64,000 nucleotides of DNA, taken from contig JNVV01000007.1 of the NCBI GenBank assembly GCA_000733355.1, positions 308,624 to 372,623 on the forward strand. The letters run 5' to 3'. The notes under the pieces are model-generated. The model saw only the letters and a list, made by a program, of their open reading frames with translations, was not told the DNA's origin and did not search any database. Of this stretch, positions 34,801 through 47,302 are shown in pieces. The first letter of the stretch is position 1. Every line of letters begins with the position of its first letter. Both the position numbers and the translations under genes were made by a program. Source of the stretch: Falciphora oryzae (Eukaryota; Ascomycota; Sordariomycetes; Magnaporthales; Magnaporthaceae).

Positions 34801-37800
34801 ATACCTTCAGTCATTGCTGACCTGGTACATGATCGATCCGAGGCTCGGGACGTGCCTCCCGCCGAGCGCATCCTGTCCCTCGACTCCCGCAGGCAGGCAT
34901 CTCATCGGTTGGCTTGGGCTTCCTTCACCCGCCTCTGGCAGATTTTGGACGGTCAGGTCCTTAGCAGTAACCAGGCAAGAAATCACATCCAAACATGCCA
35001 CGCTCAGGGAGAAGGAGCATGGCAGACGCGCTGTACTCGCGCTTCTGCGAGTAGTGAGCGGTCGAGCCTGCCGCGCCTGATACTTGGGCATAGACGCACC
35101 CAACAGCACGGCAATCCCTGCTATGTAGTGTGCCGTGCGGGAACGTAAGTCTCGGCGAGAAGTCAAGGGATCGTCCGACACGAGGCGGCCCGCTGCAAGA
35201 TGCACGAGATAGTCGCTATGCACACTCCCTCTCATCACAATGGTCCCCCGGGCGACATCTGTTGGTACGGGGAGGGTGGAGGTGAGTCAAGGCATCCACG
35301 ATATCATTGATGCCGGGAGGGCTGAGTGAATGTCGCTTTCGAAGCTATGTGATAATGCTGACCGCCCCATCGGTATCTCCATGTGTCCGGGCGGCCCGGC
35401 CCTAATCCTGGTCTCGATGTTCTGATAGGGCCAATGGTTACTCACAGAAGACCTCGGAGATACCAGCAGGCATCGGTGGTCAAGTATAGGGCTGAGATAG
35501 TGGGAGGGGGCCTGTCTGTTGTGTGGGTGGAGAGGCGGGGCGCGATCTTCTAGAACAAACCGGTTTTCCACTCGTCTTTCGATCCTGTCTTGGAAAGACT
35601 ATTGGACATCGCCTGGTCCGGTAGGAATTAGCCACCGGCATAATAAGCGCGATTGCCGACCGCGAAAAGGGAAGCGCACAGCTGCGGATTGGTTCGTTGG
35701 CCGCGCAAGGCCCAAATGCGCATACTTGTTGCCGCGGCGTGACGAATGATTGGAAGAAGAAGCGACATAACAACGACGGCAGCGTTGCATTCACCCTGGC
35801 CTCGCTGCCTGGCATGGTGGATACGCCGATGCAAGCTGATCCAGCCTTGCGGCGACACCAGCCACCCCAAAGTCCATGACACCAACAGCCCAGACAGCGG
35901 ACAAGCGTGGATGTCGGCGCATCCCGAGACTTGGCCGGGGAAAGACGGGACGTCCTCAACCTGGTTGGATGGCTGGATGCCGTGGGCTATGAGTCCTAGT
36001 CGCGGCGACTTCAGGGGCAAATTTGCCGTGAGGAGATTTAGTGCAGCGCGGCACGGCTAGCGGGTATGTTGGCGGCGATGAGTACCCCTTAACCCGAAGC
36101 ACGGAGGCCTTCAAGGCGCATCGACGTTGTGTCACCCGGCGACCGGCGGGGACGGATGAAGAGCATTGGGCACTGGTGATAGGTGGGCTGCTGTGGGCTG
36201 CTGTCTCATAGGTTGCATATCGAACCCGACAGTCTGGGACGACTGAGGCTGCGCAAATAGCACAGGCTGTGACTGCAGCCAAAAGCGCGACATTGAGACC
36301 GGCCTGCAGGGACGAGGTTGGGTGCTGGCGTGTTTTTAGACAAAACCTTGTGCGTGCATGTCTGTATGTAACGGCAACAGTAACGGTGTGATTGGAGATA
36401 TGCACGCTTTGTCGTGGTGCAAGCAGCAGGTCGCCGATGCCTGGAGACTGCCCGGTTACCTTGGTAGGCAGATGCCCGACCGACACAGCGGGGGGGTGGC
36501 TGGAAAGGCGGGTGGCCGAGGCGCAGGCGCTGGTTACCGGCTCGGTCGAAGACGGCCCACAAGCGCGCCGCGGCTATCACGCGTAGAACATTTGATGGCC
36601 GGAGTCGGAGACCGCGAGCCCACAGAAATGGGGGCGTGAGGAGTGAGGTCAATCGCGGCGACGGGCCCTACGGGTGTGGGCGAGGCCGCCGCTCGAGCGC
36701 GTCCGATCTTGGGCCTCCGACGGAGCCAGCCAGGCAGGAGCGGCCTGGTGGTGGATGGTTGGGTGGTGCGGCCGCGCAAAGCGGCCGCAGAAGGGCTGTG
36801 GCAACGTCCATCCACACTCGTTTTGCTGGGCATGGCGCGGTGCAGGGATGGATCGAGAAGTGGCTCGCAGCATAGCCAGGCTAAGCACGGCCGCCACAGG
36901 AACCAACAGACGCCCCTTTTCTAGATGCCGCGATGCGACCGCCTGCGAAAGCCAGGCCTGCGAGGCCCGAGACAACGGCAAGGTCGGCGGCGGAGCGGGA
37001 GCAATTGCGCGAATGAGCGCTCAGGGTGCCTTCCTAGGCTGAGAGGCCGACATTACCGGGGGCCTGGCACGCGCGCCACGGAGAATCGAAACACGGCCTC
37101 GAGATTGAAGAACAGGAAAGGAGTCTGTGGCGACCTTTCTGGAGGGCACTGTGGCGCAGCTGCCAGGCCCCGGTGCTCTGATGATCACCCGGGAAGACTG
37201 GCTGGCACCAGGCATGGAACACGGGGAGGCTGAGTGGAGGTGAGAGAAAAGAAAGAGAAAAAGTCGAGGAGCAGACTGGGGACAGCTCGACTGCCGCGCG
37301 GGTGTTGGTTGAGATGAAGCCCAAGAAGGCCTGCACAAGATCGCGACAGCCGTCAATCTTGAATCGCGCTTGAGCGCTTGGAGTCAGACAGCGATTGGCT
37401 GAGCTTCGAGCGGGGCCGAGATTGGTGGGCTGCTGGCTGCGACGAAATGGAAAATGCGCACCTATCCCAAGCCAGCATTCGACGTTATACGACCACAGAC
37501 TTCTGGCCCCCGAAGACCGGACAGACTGTTGCTCGTGCTGCAATGGCAACCTATGGGATGACGTTTGGAAGCTTGCCTCTTGCTCGCCGTGTTGGGCGGA
37601 ATCCATCGACGCACACCACCGAGGAAGGATAGGCGATGCGTCAAAAGAGACCCCACCTGGCCACGTTGGGGAGCACAGTTCCATTCAGGAAACAACACGG
37701 CTACACACATTCCCTCTTGGTACATCGTGAATTACCTCAGTGCCTCGTTAGGACCAACCCCCCAGCCTGGGGCCCAGCCTGACGTACCCGGGTCATCACT

Positions 37801-40671
37801 CTAATTGCCATCCACCCATCCCAGCAGTCGGCACGCCCGACCTGGGCTCTGTTGGTCTGTTTGATGCGAGGGGTTCGCGTTGCCGCACAGGGGCAGCACT
37901 ATCCGGAACCGTAATGCCACCTTCTTGGGAGACCTCGGGAGGGATCTGCCTGGGCCAAGCGAAGCAAAGACGAGAGCCGTTTGATCTAGCTCCCTTTTCA
38001 AACCCCGCCCTACCCAGCATCTCCCGCCATATCTACCTACCGAGGTACCCTAGAGGGCACGTCCGCCTCGTCCGCCGGTGGCAGCAACGGCTCGAATCGG
38101 GCCAAATTAGTTGGGGTCCAGCAGCACAGCACAATAGTACGATGGAACGTCGGTCCCGCCGCTACTTTGTCCTAAAAAGGTCCATACATGCAACCGCTGC
38201 CGATGCATCCCTACACACCTACTTACTTAGTCTGTATTAGCAGGTAGCTGTTTATACTACCTCCTACCTGCATGCCGTCCCTTTGTGTAAGTCGGCCCAA
38301 GACCGACAACTTACAAACCCCTACCCCGACGGCCGACTGAATGGGCCCCACCGTGTCAACGAAACCTCCACGTCGCACGGGCCAGCAGGCATCTACCAGC
38401 TGGGAGGTAGCAGGGGCGTGCGTGGAACAATACCCTTGGCACACACCCAGGGGCCCCCTGGAGGCTGTCAACATGCCGGCTTCCTGGCCCAGAGCCCCAC
38501 TGAGCCCAAGCCCTCGACAACTCCATCGCCCTCTTTTTCTCTCCCTCTCCTCCTCTCGCCGGCCTTGAAGTCGGACGGGGTGCGCACTTCTCGGTCAGGT
38601 TACACCTGAGCGAGAAAGGGAGGCACTTATGAGACTGGCCAGGGAGTCGCGCCTGCTGCGGCACCAGAACAGCAGAAGAAGAATGCTCATTGTCGGCCAG
38701 CCCGAACGAAGCTTGGGTCCCATCTCGTCACATGGGCATGTGTTCCTTGCGACAAGACAGCTGCGGGGAAAATAGAGGCATTTTCAGATGCTTGACGTAT
38801 CTGTGCGACGGCAGACCTTAGTACGGACGAGATGTAACTGTCATGGAGGCTCCCACACGGATGCCAGGGGCACTGGGTTTGCTCGCAAATCGGATCACGG
38901 CCTCACTGCGCCAAGTGGGTTTCTGGGAGATACAAGCCAGACAAAGTCCCACGCAACAACACCCAGCCGAAGAGAAGGTTGAACCTTGCCAAATGTCCCC
39001 ATTTGGCCGCTCCCACAGGTAATTTTCATTTCAAGCCTGTGGATATTTCCTGATTGTCTCCAGCCAAGAGAACTGGCGGTGATTGGGCAGTCGAGGGTAG
39101 GAACGGCATGGATCTAGGCTACATGGACCTACCAACCTGGGCTAGGCTGGGTTGGAAACCCGAGGACGACGCTCACGACCGCAGAGTCCACCGCCATCGC
39201 CGACTCTAACTCCTGCTCCGTCATCCGTCCCCCTTTATTTCACATGGCCTTTCTGTGCCGATTTTTTCTGCACCCCCTTCTTGATAGGTACACCAACGGA
39301 CCCGATAGTCCTCCTGTCACCTCACCCCATCCACCCATCCACCCCTCCACACTATCGTCCCTCCCTCCCTCCAACGCGGCCACGCTTGTGGATTACATCC
39401 GACGCGATCGCACTACCCACGCTGCCGCGCCTTGGAATCCATTGCCAACAGCCAGCCTAGCCTACCCACACCTACGCAAGGGGAACATGGGACCATCCAG
39501 GCTCAACGGCTGCCATTTTGTCGCGTCTCTCCTGTCCACCCTACTTGGTGCCTCGCCAAGCCCCCATACACCCCTCTTGCCTCTCTCCTGCCCGCTCGCG
39601 ACTACCAAACATGTTGCACGGATCCATCCTGGCCCATTGCGGCCCTTAGAGGAGAACAGACTGAAGGAGATCTCCCCAAATTAAAAACCACCCGTTTAGG
39701 CATCGGGCTTCTCATCTGGTTTGGTTTTGTGCGGAACATTCCGACGTGACCTGTCTTGCAAAGCATGCGTGCACTTATGCGACTGCTTCTCTTCTTCCGG
39801 TGCGGTGCGAGGCAGACTGGGCCCCGTCTGGCCGGAATTCCCGGCCTCGCTTCCACCCTTTCAGTCACCACCCTGACCTAAAGCTAGACCTACCCCAGGC
39901 CCCAAGACAGGGTCATGGGTATTGCTCCCATCTTGTTCTACCCCTGGATATACCCACCACCTTTAGTCTGAATGACACCACCCAAACAGCCTCGCTGCAT
40001 GTCTCTCACCCTCTCTAATTTTCTTGTAGATCCGGGGAGGGCTCGCTGCAACCCATAGGGGCGGAATGCCTTCTCCACACGCCCGCTTTTGGATGTTAGC
40101 CGCATTCCTAGGTAGTCATAGGGCTATGTGTGTGGCCGCTAACGACACCCTCCCTTGAGGCAACACCGGCCCCTTGGGAAGCCAGACACGCCCCCTCCCT
40201 CCCCTCCTTGCTAACCAACTGCAAGCCCAACTACGAGCCTCTCAAAAGGGGCCGGCTGTATATGCCCCAGTCTCCATTATCCCGTGTCTGTTATCCATTG
40301 AGCACCAACTGCACTTCGGCAGTCGCCGGGATTGCTCACCGATGGGGAAGAGTTTCCCTTGGAAGGTTGGCTACGGTTGTCCTTCTCCCAAGGCAAGCAG
40401 TGCAGACACACATCTCCAACCAAATACATTTGTGTCGCAGATGACTTGTATATATATCTATACCCTCCTCGCTCCCATCATGATCTTTTTTTTTGTCCAC
40501 TCAGCATCACCAGCCTACCGCTCTCACAACCATCTTGGGCACAAGAGATCAGTACCTCCACACCCAGCGGTTTCACCAAGCTCCAAAGCCAGTCGACAGT
40601 CCGGAAGCCCAGACTCCAAACAACATAAGCACCGTAAACCGCATCACCTGCCCTCTTTGACTCCTCCCGCA
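31801..40671. other. Gene-poor spacer, central part of the desert (8.9 kb)
   Basis: I find no gene I can defend. The DNA is not markedly AT-rich, so it does not look like classical RIP-degraded repeat. It contains A/T tracts (T near 33668-33682), many ACCTACC words (38035, 38215-38270, 39128) and C/T-rich plus-strand stretches (39200-39400, 40140-40210) of the kind seen in fungal leaders. Minus-strand reading frames around 34237-34512 and 36060-36330 have somewhat protein-like composition but no recognised family. Confidence 0.5.
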
Positions 40672-40881
40672 ATGCCGAGAATACGATACATCATCACTTA
40701 CACCCTCTGCGGGTGCGTGCGCGAACTTGAGCGCGAGTCCTCGGAAAACCAATGGGTGCAGCAGACCATCGACGACTACTGCCGCTACCCGGACTGCCCA
40801 AGAGCTCAGCAGAGCCACTATAGCAGTGGCTATTACGACAGCTACGGGGGCAGCAGCAGCAGCAAACGCAGTAGACGCTAG
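40672..40881 (+). CDS. Small Tyr/Ser-rich protein, 69 aa, function unknown
   Basis: The ATG at 40672 (CGCAATGCC) opens a compact protein MPRIRYIITYTLCGCVRELE followed by a Glu/Ser/Asn segment, QQTIDDYCRYPDCPRAQQ and a Tyr/Ser/Gly tail (HYSSGYYDSYGGSSSSKRSR). Four cysteines (CGC near the start and C-x5-C later) could bind metal or form disulfides, but there is no signal peptide. The internal start is preferred because DNA upstream in the same frame is low in protein-like features and rich in Pro/His/Ser. A long C/T-rich leader-like region precedes it. Could be a short conserved fungal gene; no family recognised. Confidence 0.5.
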   Translation: MPRIRYIITYTLCGCVRELERESSENQWVQQTIDDYCRYPDCPRAQQSHYSSGYYDSYGGSSSSKRSRR

Positions 40882-43800
40882 ATGTCTGTTCCATCCTTGT
40901 TGGGTGAGTTCCTGGCCGGACTGTCCCAGCACTCGGGCATGTGTCGAGAAAAAAATACTGACATCTAGTTGGAGCCTTTGCAATGAGCGGGCGTCGACAG
41001 CTCCCCTACCACGTATAGACCTGACGACGAGCAATCGTCATCTTATTCGGCACCACACAACTGACCACCATGGTCACCGAAATTCCTGCACCCCTTTCCT
41101 TGCTCGTTTCTCTTCATTTCGTTCCTTCGTTCTTTCTGGGACTTCCCACCATTCTTTCAACCAGCCACAAGTCCTGGCCCTTTTTCTCATTTGTTCTTTT
41201 ATATGTACTTGGCCCCTTTTCGGGTTACTTTTCGGTCTATCCGTCTGCCCTTACTGTTCACTAGAGAGATGCCTTTAGCTCGTGCTTTTCGTTGTGCTCG
41301 CGTTTTTTTCCTGCACTTTTTTCTTCTGTTTCCTGTTTATTCTTCTTTACATTCTTTTCTTCCCTCTTGTCAATCCATCCCGTCCTCCCATCATGGAAGT
41401 CGGTGACCACTCGGCTTTGTTTCATTTTTTTTTTTTTTTTCCCTTTCATTCACGTATTTCCTTAGATAGGCCAACAGGCAACAGTCGAATCATCGCCATG
41501 TTGCACACAATTGAGCATTGCTGCCTTTTGCATAGATACCTACCGAGGTTTGGCCCTCCGTTTCAGAGCCGCGTGGCGTGCGTCGCAAACCGAGCGACCA
41601 TCAGAGATGCAGTGCCCCCAATCTAGGTGTCTCTTCCACGTTGCCCGAGGGCAGTGTGGATGGAGCACGGCAGGACTAGGCACCTCCCTACCTTGGTCAA
41701 GGCCACAAGGTCGCATCTGCGGTGCTGTGTGGGCTTGGCGGTGATTCTGTGAGTGGCAGGGGTGGTGCGGATGGGGGTGGCAGACGTCAGTCGACCGACA
41801 AAGTCGTGTCGGGTGGCTTTGATTTGATCGACAGAGCCCCCCGCGTGCTGTGCATCGTCTGTTGGTAGCGAGGGAGTTGCCAGAAAAAATCCAGAAGATG
41901 GGCGGACAAGGGGGAGTGGGAGGAGGGGGTGCAGGCCAGGATGCACTGAGCCAAACAGAGAACGGGTCCTTCCCGCACAGGGATGATTGTACCTTCCCAG
42001 CCAGCAGACCGGTCGACCTCGAGCATCTCCACGGGCTGGTATCCTTCTGGTATCCTTCAGCACGGGCACCCCGGACACGCCCAAACCACTCACCCACCAC
42101 CGCCCTTTCGGTCCCGACTTCAGGTTGGTGGTCCCCATGAAAAACTTGTCAGCTACCCCGCCGGTAGATTTTGTCCTTGGCCAATTTGGGTCAGCCTCCA
42201 CAATATACCCGTTGCAGTCGGCCCCCCAGTAACACGCATCGGGGCAGCTTTTGACTGTTTGATTCGTCTCCCTCCCCCATTTCCTATGTCACCGACCGGC
42301 CGAGAGGGTGACGACAACAAGAACAGGCTCGGCGTGACGCATCAGTCGGCAAGGCGTTGACAGGTAGGAACCGATGTGTGCGGCATCGCCTCACTGCTCT
42401 TCACTCACTGGAGCAAGGCACGGTCCACCGGATTGAGTCTTGGGTTGACGTTCCTGTTGATCGCCATTGCTTTCGCGGGCGGTCGCAGCAGGGTCGCATC
42501 ACGTGTGATCCTGGCCGTGCAGGTGCCGAGCACTGGCACGAGTTGGGACGATGGTGGGGAACACAGAGGCTCGATTGGAGGACGTGGAGCTCCGCTGTGG
42601 GGCGGTTCCTGTCGGATCAATAACCTTAGCAGAGGTTAGATTAGCCCGAACCCAGACCGCACGCACCTCGTCCTCCTCGCCTGAGGTAACCTGGACCCAT
42701 CGAAACCTTCCAACTGAGGGTTCGAAACAACAACAAAGTTTCGAGGTGGGAATACAAATCGACAAGCCCAAGAAAACCATGCTGCCAACACCGAGCCCAG
42801 CCCGCGCGTGGGCCCTGCTCAGCTCACCACTACCCAGACTCAAGCTAAAGGTGCCGAGAGGTCTGGAAACGACGTTCCCACACCTTCCACGCCGTGGCAG
42901 CTAAAGTGCGTGGGGTGGCCGGGAGTGTGTGTGTTCATACACAACCCGACATGGCCCTAGTTCGGCAGGTTGACGGTCACCCCTGCTCCAGCTCCAGGCA
43001 CACAAACACCATCCCAAACAGAAACAGCCGGCAACGGACGAGCCAACCCGGCTACCAAGCCCGCCTGCGTAAGCGCAGCCGAGCTGGCTTGACTCCACCT
43101 CGGCACGCGTCCTCCCTCAACCGCGTTTGTCTGCGTCTCTTCTTGCCGTTGGTTTTCACTTGCATTACGGTTACCCACAACGACCCCCGTGGTCTGATCA
43201 TCTCGGGGAGACGGCCCCGTCTCGGCCGTTACTGTGTCGTGGCGCTTTTTCGGCTGTTTGACGCCCCTTGTCCACCCGCACCATCCCCATAGCCGACCAC
43301 ATGCGCCATAGCCGCGTCGTGAGCAAAACCAACACCAACACCTGCCCCTCCCCGAGCGCCGCACTGGCGATCATCGATTAGCCTGCACTGTCGTTGGATC
43401 GCGCAGTTGGCGGCCGAGCCCGTTGACACGGGAATCCTTCTCCGACAACAGCTCAAGATCGGCCTTTCTCGGCGCGCCATGGGCGCTGCCAGCTCAAGAG
43501 GTCAGCCACCTGGACGCTGCGTCGTCCCGAACCGGCACTGGCGTTTGCGCCACCGGCAGCTGACGGGGCCGAGGCAGTCGCCGTCGGAGCCGGGCCTGTC
43601 ACTAAGGCTCCATCATAGCCTCCAAGCCGCGGGAGCTGCTGACCTCTACAGTCTGTCTGCTCAACGAGGCGAGTTGCAAGTTACAAGTGGCTAGTGCAAG
43701 CTGCTAGGCTCAGCTCAGCAAAAGACTGCTGCCTGGCTAACTGAGAGCTGAGGGTTTGTCTGCTTCTGCTGTGTGCTTCTCCGGGCTGCAGAGATGCGCG

Positions 43801-46800
43801 TGGGATGGCAACACCTTCTCGCCCCATCCGCTACTCTGAGAGGTGGCCGGGGGGCGGAGGGAAATGGGGGGCTGCTTGGGCCCGGGGTCGGAATATCCCT
43901 CATCTCGGCACTCCCAGTCGGTTGATCCCTCTTGTTGGCTGGTCGATCTTCCCTATGCTACGGCCGGACCTAAGAGGATACGAAGCCGAGGCCGACTCGA
44001 GGGTGTGACAGCTTGGAGCAGGGGCCGCGGCAGGCGTGCCGTGCTCAGTCGACTCGCTCGACCCCCTTCGCTTGCGTCGGGTGGGTGCAACGACGGTGCG
44101 CATGTTGAACACCTTGTTGTGCTGCTGCACCAACCGACAACCACTAGCGCAACACTGCAAGCAGGAGGCATATGAAAGGGGTCTTGGTTCGAACCCAACC
44201 CATGCTTCGTTTGTGATGGGCCGCAACAGAGGGGTAGATGCCCGCCAAGTCTCGGGCACCTGCCACCAGGAAAGGTGCTCATTTCGTCCTGTGACAGCCA
44301 CGCACAGTTGCATTGGCCTGGACAGGGTGCTTCCCCCCATCAGAAGGACCGCCAGCTTGTTAGCTGGATCGGCATGCCCAGAGGAGTGCTCCATGCCTTG
44401 GCAAACCCCGCGAGCCAACATGCATCCCGAGAGCCATGCCGATGGGGTCAAGTGCCAGCCAGGCTCGACATCGGCTTGGCTGGAATACGGCGTTCTAGGG
44501 ACGGGCTTGGGGGCCTGTCCGACGATTGGACGAGCACGGCCTCGACACGACATCCCCCTCCCCGACGAGACCCCAGCGGGCTGCGAGCAGTCTCCTAATG
44601 GCCTGATAGCCGCCGGCGGTATGTAAGGGAAAGGAGAGAGCTCCGGCAGTCGCGACGACATCGCGGATGCCAGCTCGACAACGCCGCGCACGTAGCCGAC
44701 TTAAGGCTGTCGTCCACTTAGACGGGCGCCAATGGGGTCGCTTGCGGTGGATTGTGGGGACGAGCCGACGTTGGGAAGGGGGGTGGCAGCGGGCTCTTAT
44801 TGGCCGCCCTCGAGCCCCAGACGACGACAAGCGCGCAGCCGCAATCGCGCGGCAATTGGCGCCGACGCACCTTCTTTGAACGTGCTCCTTTGGCCCCCTG
44901 TCCCTTTTTTTTTTTTATTCCATCGGCGACCCGGCGAGTTGTGATTGTGGGTTGCATCAGCTAGGCGCCGTCACCAAACGCCCAAACCACACACACCCCC
45001 TTGGTCGTGTCCCGCCCTGGCGGTTCATATCACAACGTCGCGGCTGTTGGAAGCGCGCTTGCGACCCCGGCGAGAGACAGTGAAGAGGGGAGAAAGAAAG
45101 AAAAAGAGAGGAAAAAAAAAAAAGCTAAGTGCAACGGCAAACAACCACACCCGAGGTGTCTGCCCCTGCTACCCAACCGAGTCCCAAACACGACCCTGCG
45201 TGACTATCAACCTACTGCAGAATTTCGTTCCGGCGGCGGCCTGCAGGCAGCTAGCATGGCTGAAGCCATCGCTCTACCTGCATCGCCGACCATTTATTTC
45301 TCTTCTACACCCCTCGTTCGTTTTCCTTTGTGTTATCCCCTGTTAACTGCTTCTCAACTATACCCCTGCCTGCTCGGGCTCGTAGCGGAAACCCTCTCAC
45401 ATATGCACTATGGATACACCTACACTCGCACAAACAGTCACACTCACTCGTGTTGGCCTCCTGCTCTGGCAACGAGGAGCGGTGACCCAGGAGCGCACAC
45501 TCCTTGGAGCTAGACACATCTTAGCTAGCATACACACCACTCCCCCGTCCTCACACGCCACCCACTTTCCCGTCTCCCTCATAGTGCCGTATGGGCTGCC
45601 ATCCCTCGGAAGTCTGCACCGGTGAGCGCTGTTGGACACATCATAGCCCCGCCATGTGCACCCGTGCTCTCGACCTTAGTGAGACAAGGAGGTTGGTCGG
45701 AATCGTTTGACCAACACCTCCCCTGCCTTTCCTACATCATCTATACGGGCACGCTAGCGAGAACTATGGGAACAACACACTGGCGAGGGTCTGTCAGAAG
45801 AGGGTGTAGAACCACCTCCGCCCTCCGCCCTGCTAGAACATGCACACTGTACAAGGGAAGTGAGAGGCTGTGGGACGCGGACACGCCGGTGGCGTGCAAT
45901 GAGCGCTTAGCTCGGGGCGTGGCCCTATAGCAGGACATGGCGAGGGTTGATTTATACCTCCCTAATCTACATTGCCACACCCTACCTACTTGTCCACCTG
46001 CGCAGTCACCTGCCTATTGCAAGGCAATGCAACGAAAAAGGCCTCACCAAGTTGGCTCGTTCGTGGCGTCCGGGATAGTAGCTACTCGGAGCTCTCGCCC
46101 CGAAGTCCAACTCAACCGGGGCGGAGACGATCAGGCAGGGGCCGCGCTCTCCTGCGTTAGTGCCGTCATTTTCACCAAAGACATCCCACATCGGATGAAT
46201 GCATGGGTATCACCACCAGGCTCTACCCGAGGAATGGAGGGCCAACAGAGCTGCCGCGGTCACCCCGAGAGCAGAGGAGAGGCGAGTTACACCGGGGTCA
46301 AGGCAAGGGGTGGGGGCAAAGAACCACCAGGGGGAGGAACCACCAAGGGAAGGGAAACCGTTCCAGCGAGCTGCTGAAGAGGGAACAACAAGCTGCGTTG
46401 GAGCGCCTCCTCGCGCGGCCAACTGGTAGTGTCCTCCTGTTTTCTGTCTCATCGATGGCTCATCCCCTTCCATGTACACATGCACAGGTCGACAGTCCAG
46501 GCTGAGCTACGATGGTATCGTCAACGTTGTTTGTTTTCTTTTATTTCATCGGTCTGCGTTCGACTTCGTTCACCTGTCTGATCTGGATAAAAAAAAAAGG
46601 GAATAATCAAAAAGAAATTCAGGCAAAAGGTCAATCGCAGGAAAGAACCTCCCCGCGAAAACAAAACAAGGGACGGGGACTGAAGAGAAGACGGAAAGGA
46701 GGAAGAAAAAAAAAAAAAAGATGCACCCTTGCTGTATTCCACTCAGCCCTCCGCCTCCGCACGTTATAATGTACAGTACAAATCGTATTGCAGACACCCT

Positions 46801-47302
46801 CCTTGCCCGTGGAGAGCGTTTGATGCTTTTGGTCCCCCGCCCCTGTCTCCCGCTCGCAGACACAACGGTCTTCCCTGATCGTCTCTGGCCTACCCTCCTT
46901 CCTCCCTCATAGACAGTCTCGGGCTCGTGCAATTTTGGTTGGGGGCCTGAAAAAGAAAGGGAGAGAAATGCTCTCCTGTACGTCTAATGGCCATCTTTCA
47001 AGCAATGTTCTATGGTCACGATGAGAAAAAAAAAATTGGGAATCTTAGGGGCGCGTGAGAGCGCCTTATACATTATGAAACAAGTAAAAAGAAAAGAATC
47101 CAGACACGCGACAATTACTCGTGACCTGGAGAAGTCGGCGAGCTGAGGACACGAGACGTTAGTGGCTGCTCACTCAAGGATACAAGGATATGTGGTGGGG
47201 ATCACTTGGAGTCTACAACATACTATGAGTCCTGGGCTCCACTAGCGCCTCGCCCGCCGGGAGTTCTGGGGGAGAAGGTTGGAGACTGTGAAGAGATGCA
47301 AG
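40882..47302. other. Gene-poor spacer, last part of the desert (6.4 kb)
   Basis: No supported gene. Contains CT-rich DNA and T-tracts (41425-41440), A-tracts (45110-45123, 46708-46722), and a short duplicated TGGTATCCTTC near 42039-42060. Its right end is the RPB1 3' flank. Overlapping frames such as the minus-strand one across 43900-44691 show no family resemblance. Confidence 0.5.

Noticed and set aside
31801..40671. Classical RIP-degraded transposon
   Set aside because: The region is not strongly AT-rich and no reverse transcriptase, transposase or terminal repeat was recognised.
44150..44220. GGTTCGAACC sequence resembling a tRNA T-arm
   Set aside because: Neither strand gives a 5-bp T-stem together with an acceptor stem and anticodon arm; the motif is a chance palindrome.
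43900..44691. 263-codon minus-strand ORF in the desert
   Set aside because: No recognisable family or compositional pattern; overlaps equally long plus-strand frames and so fits chance.
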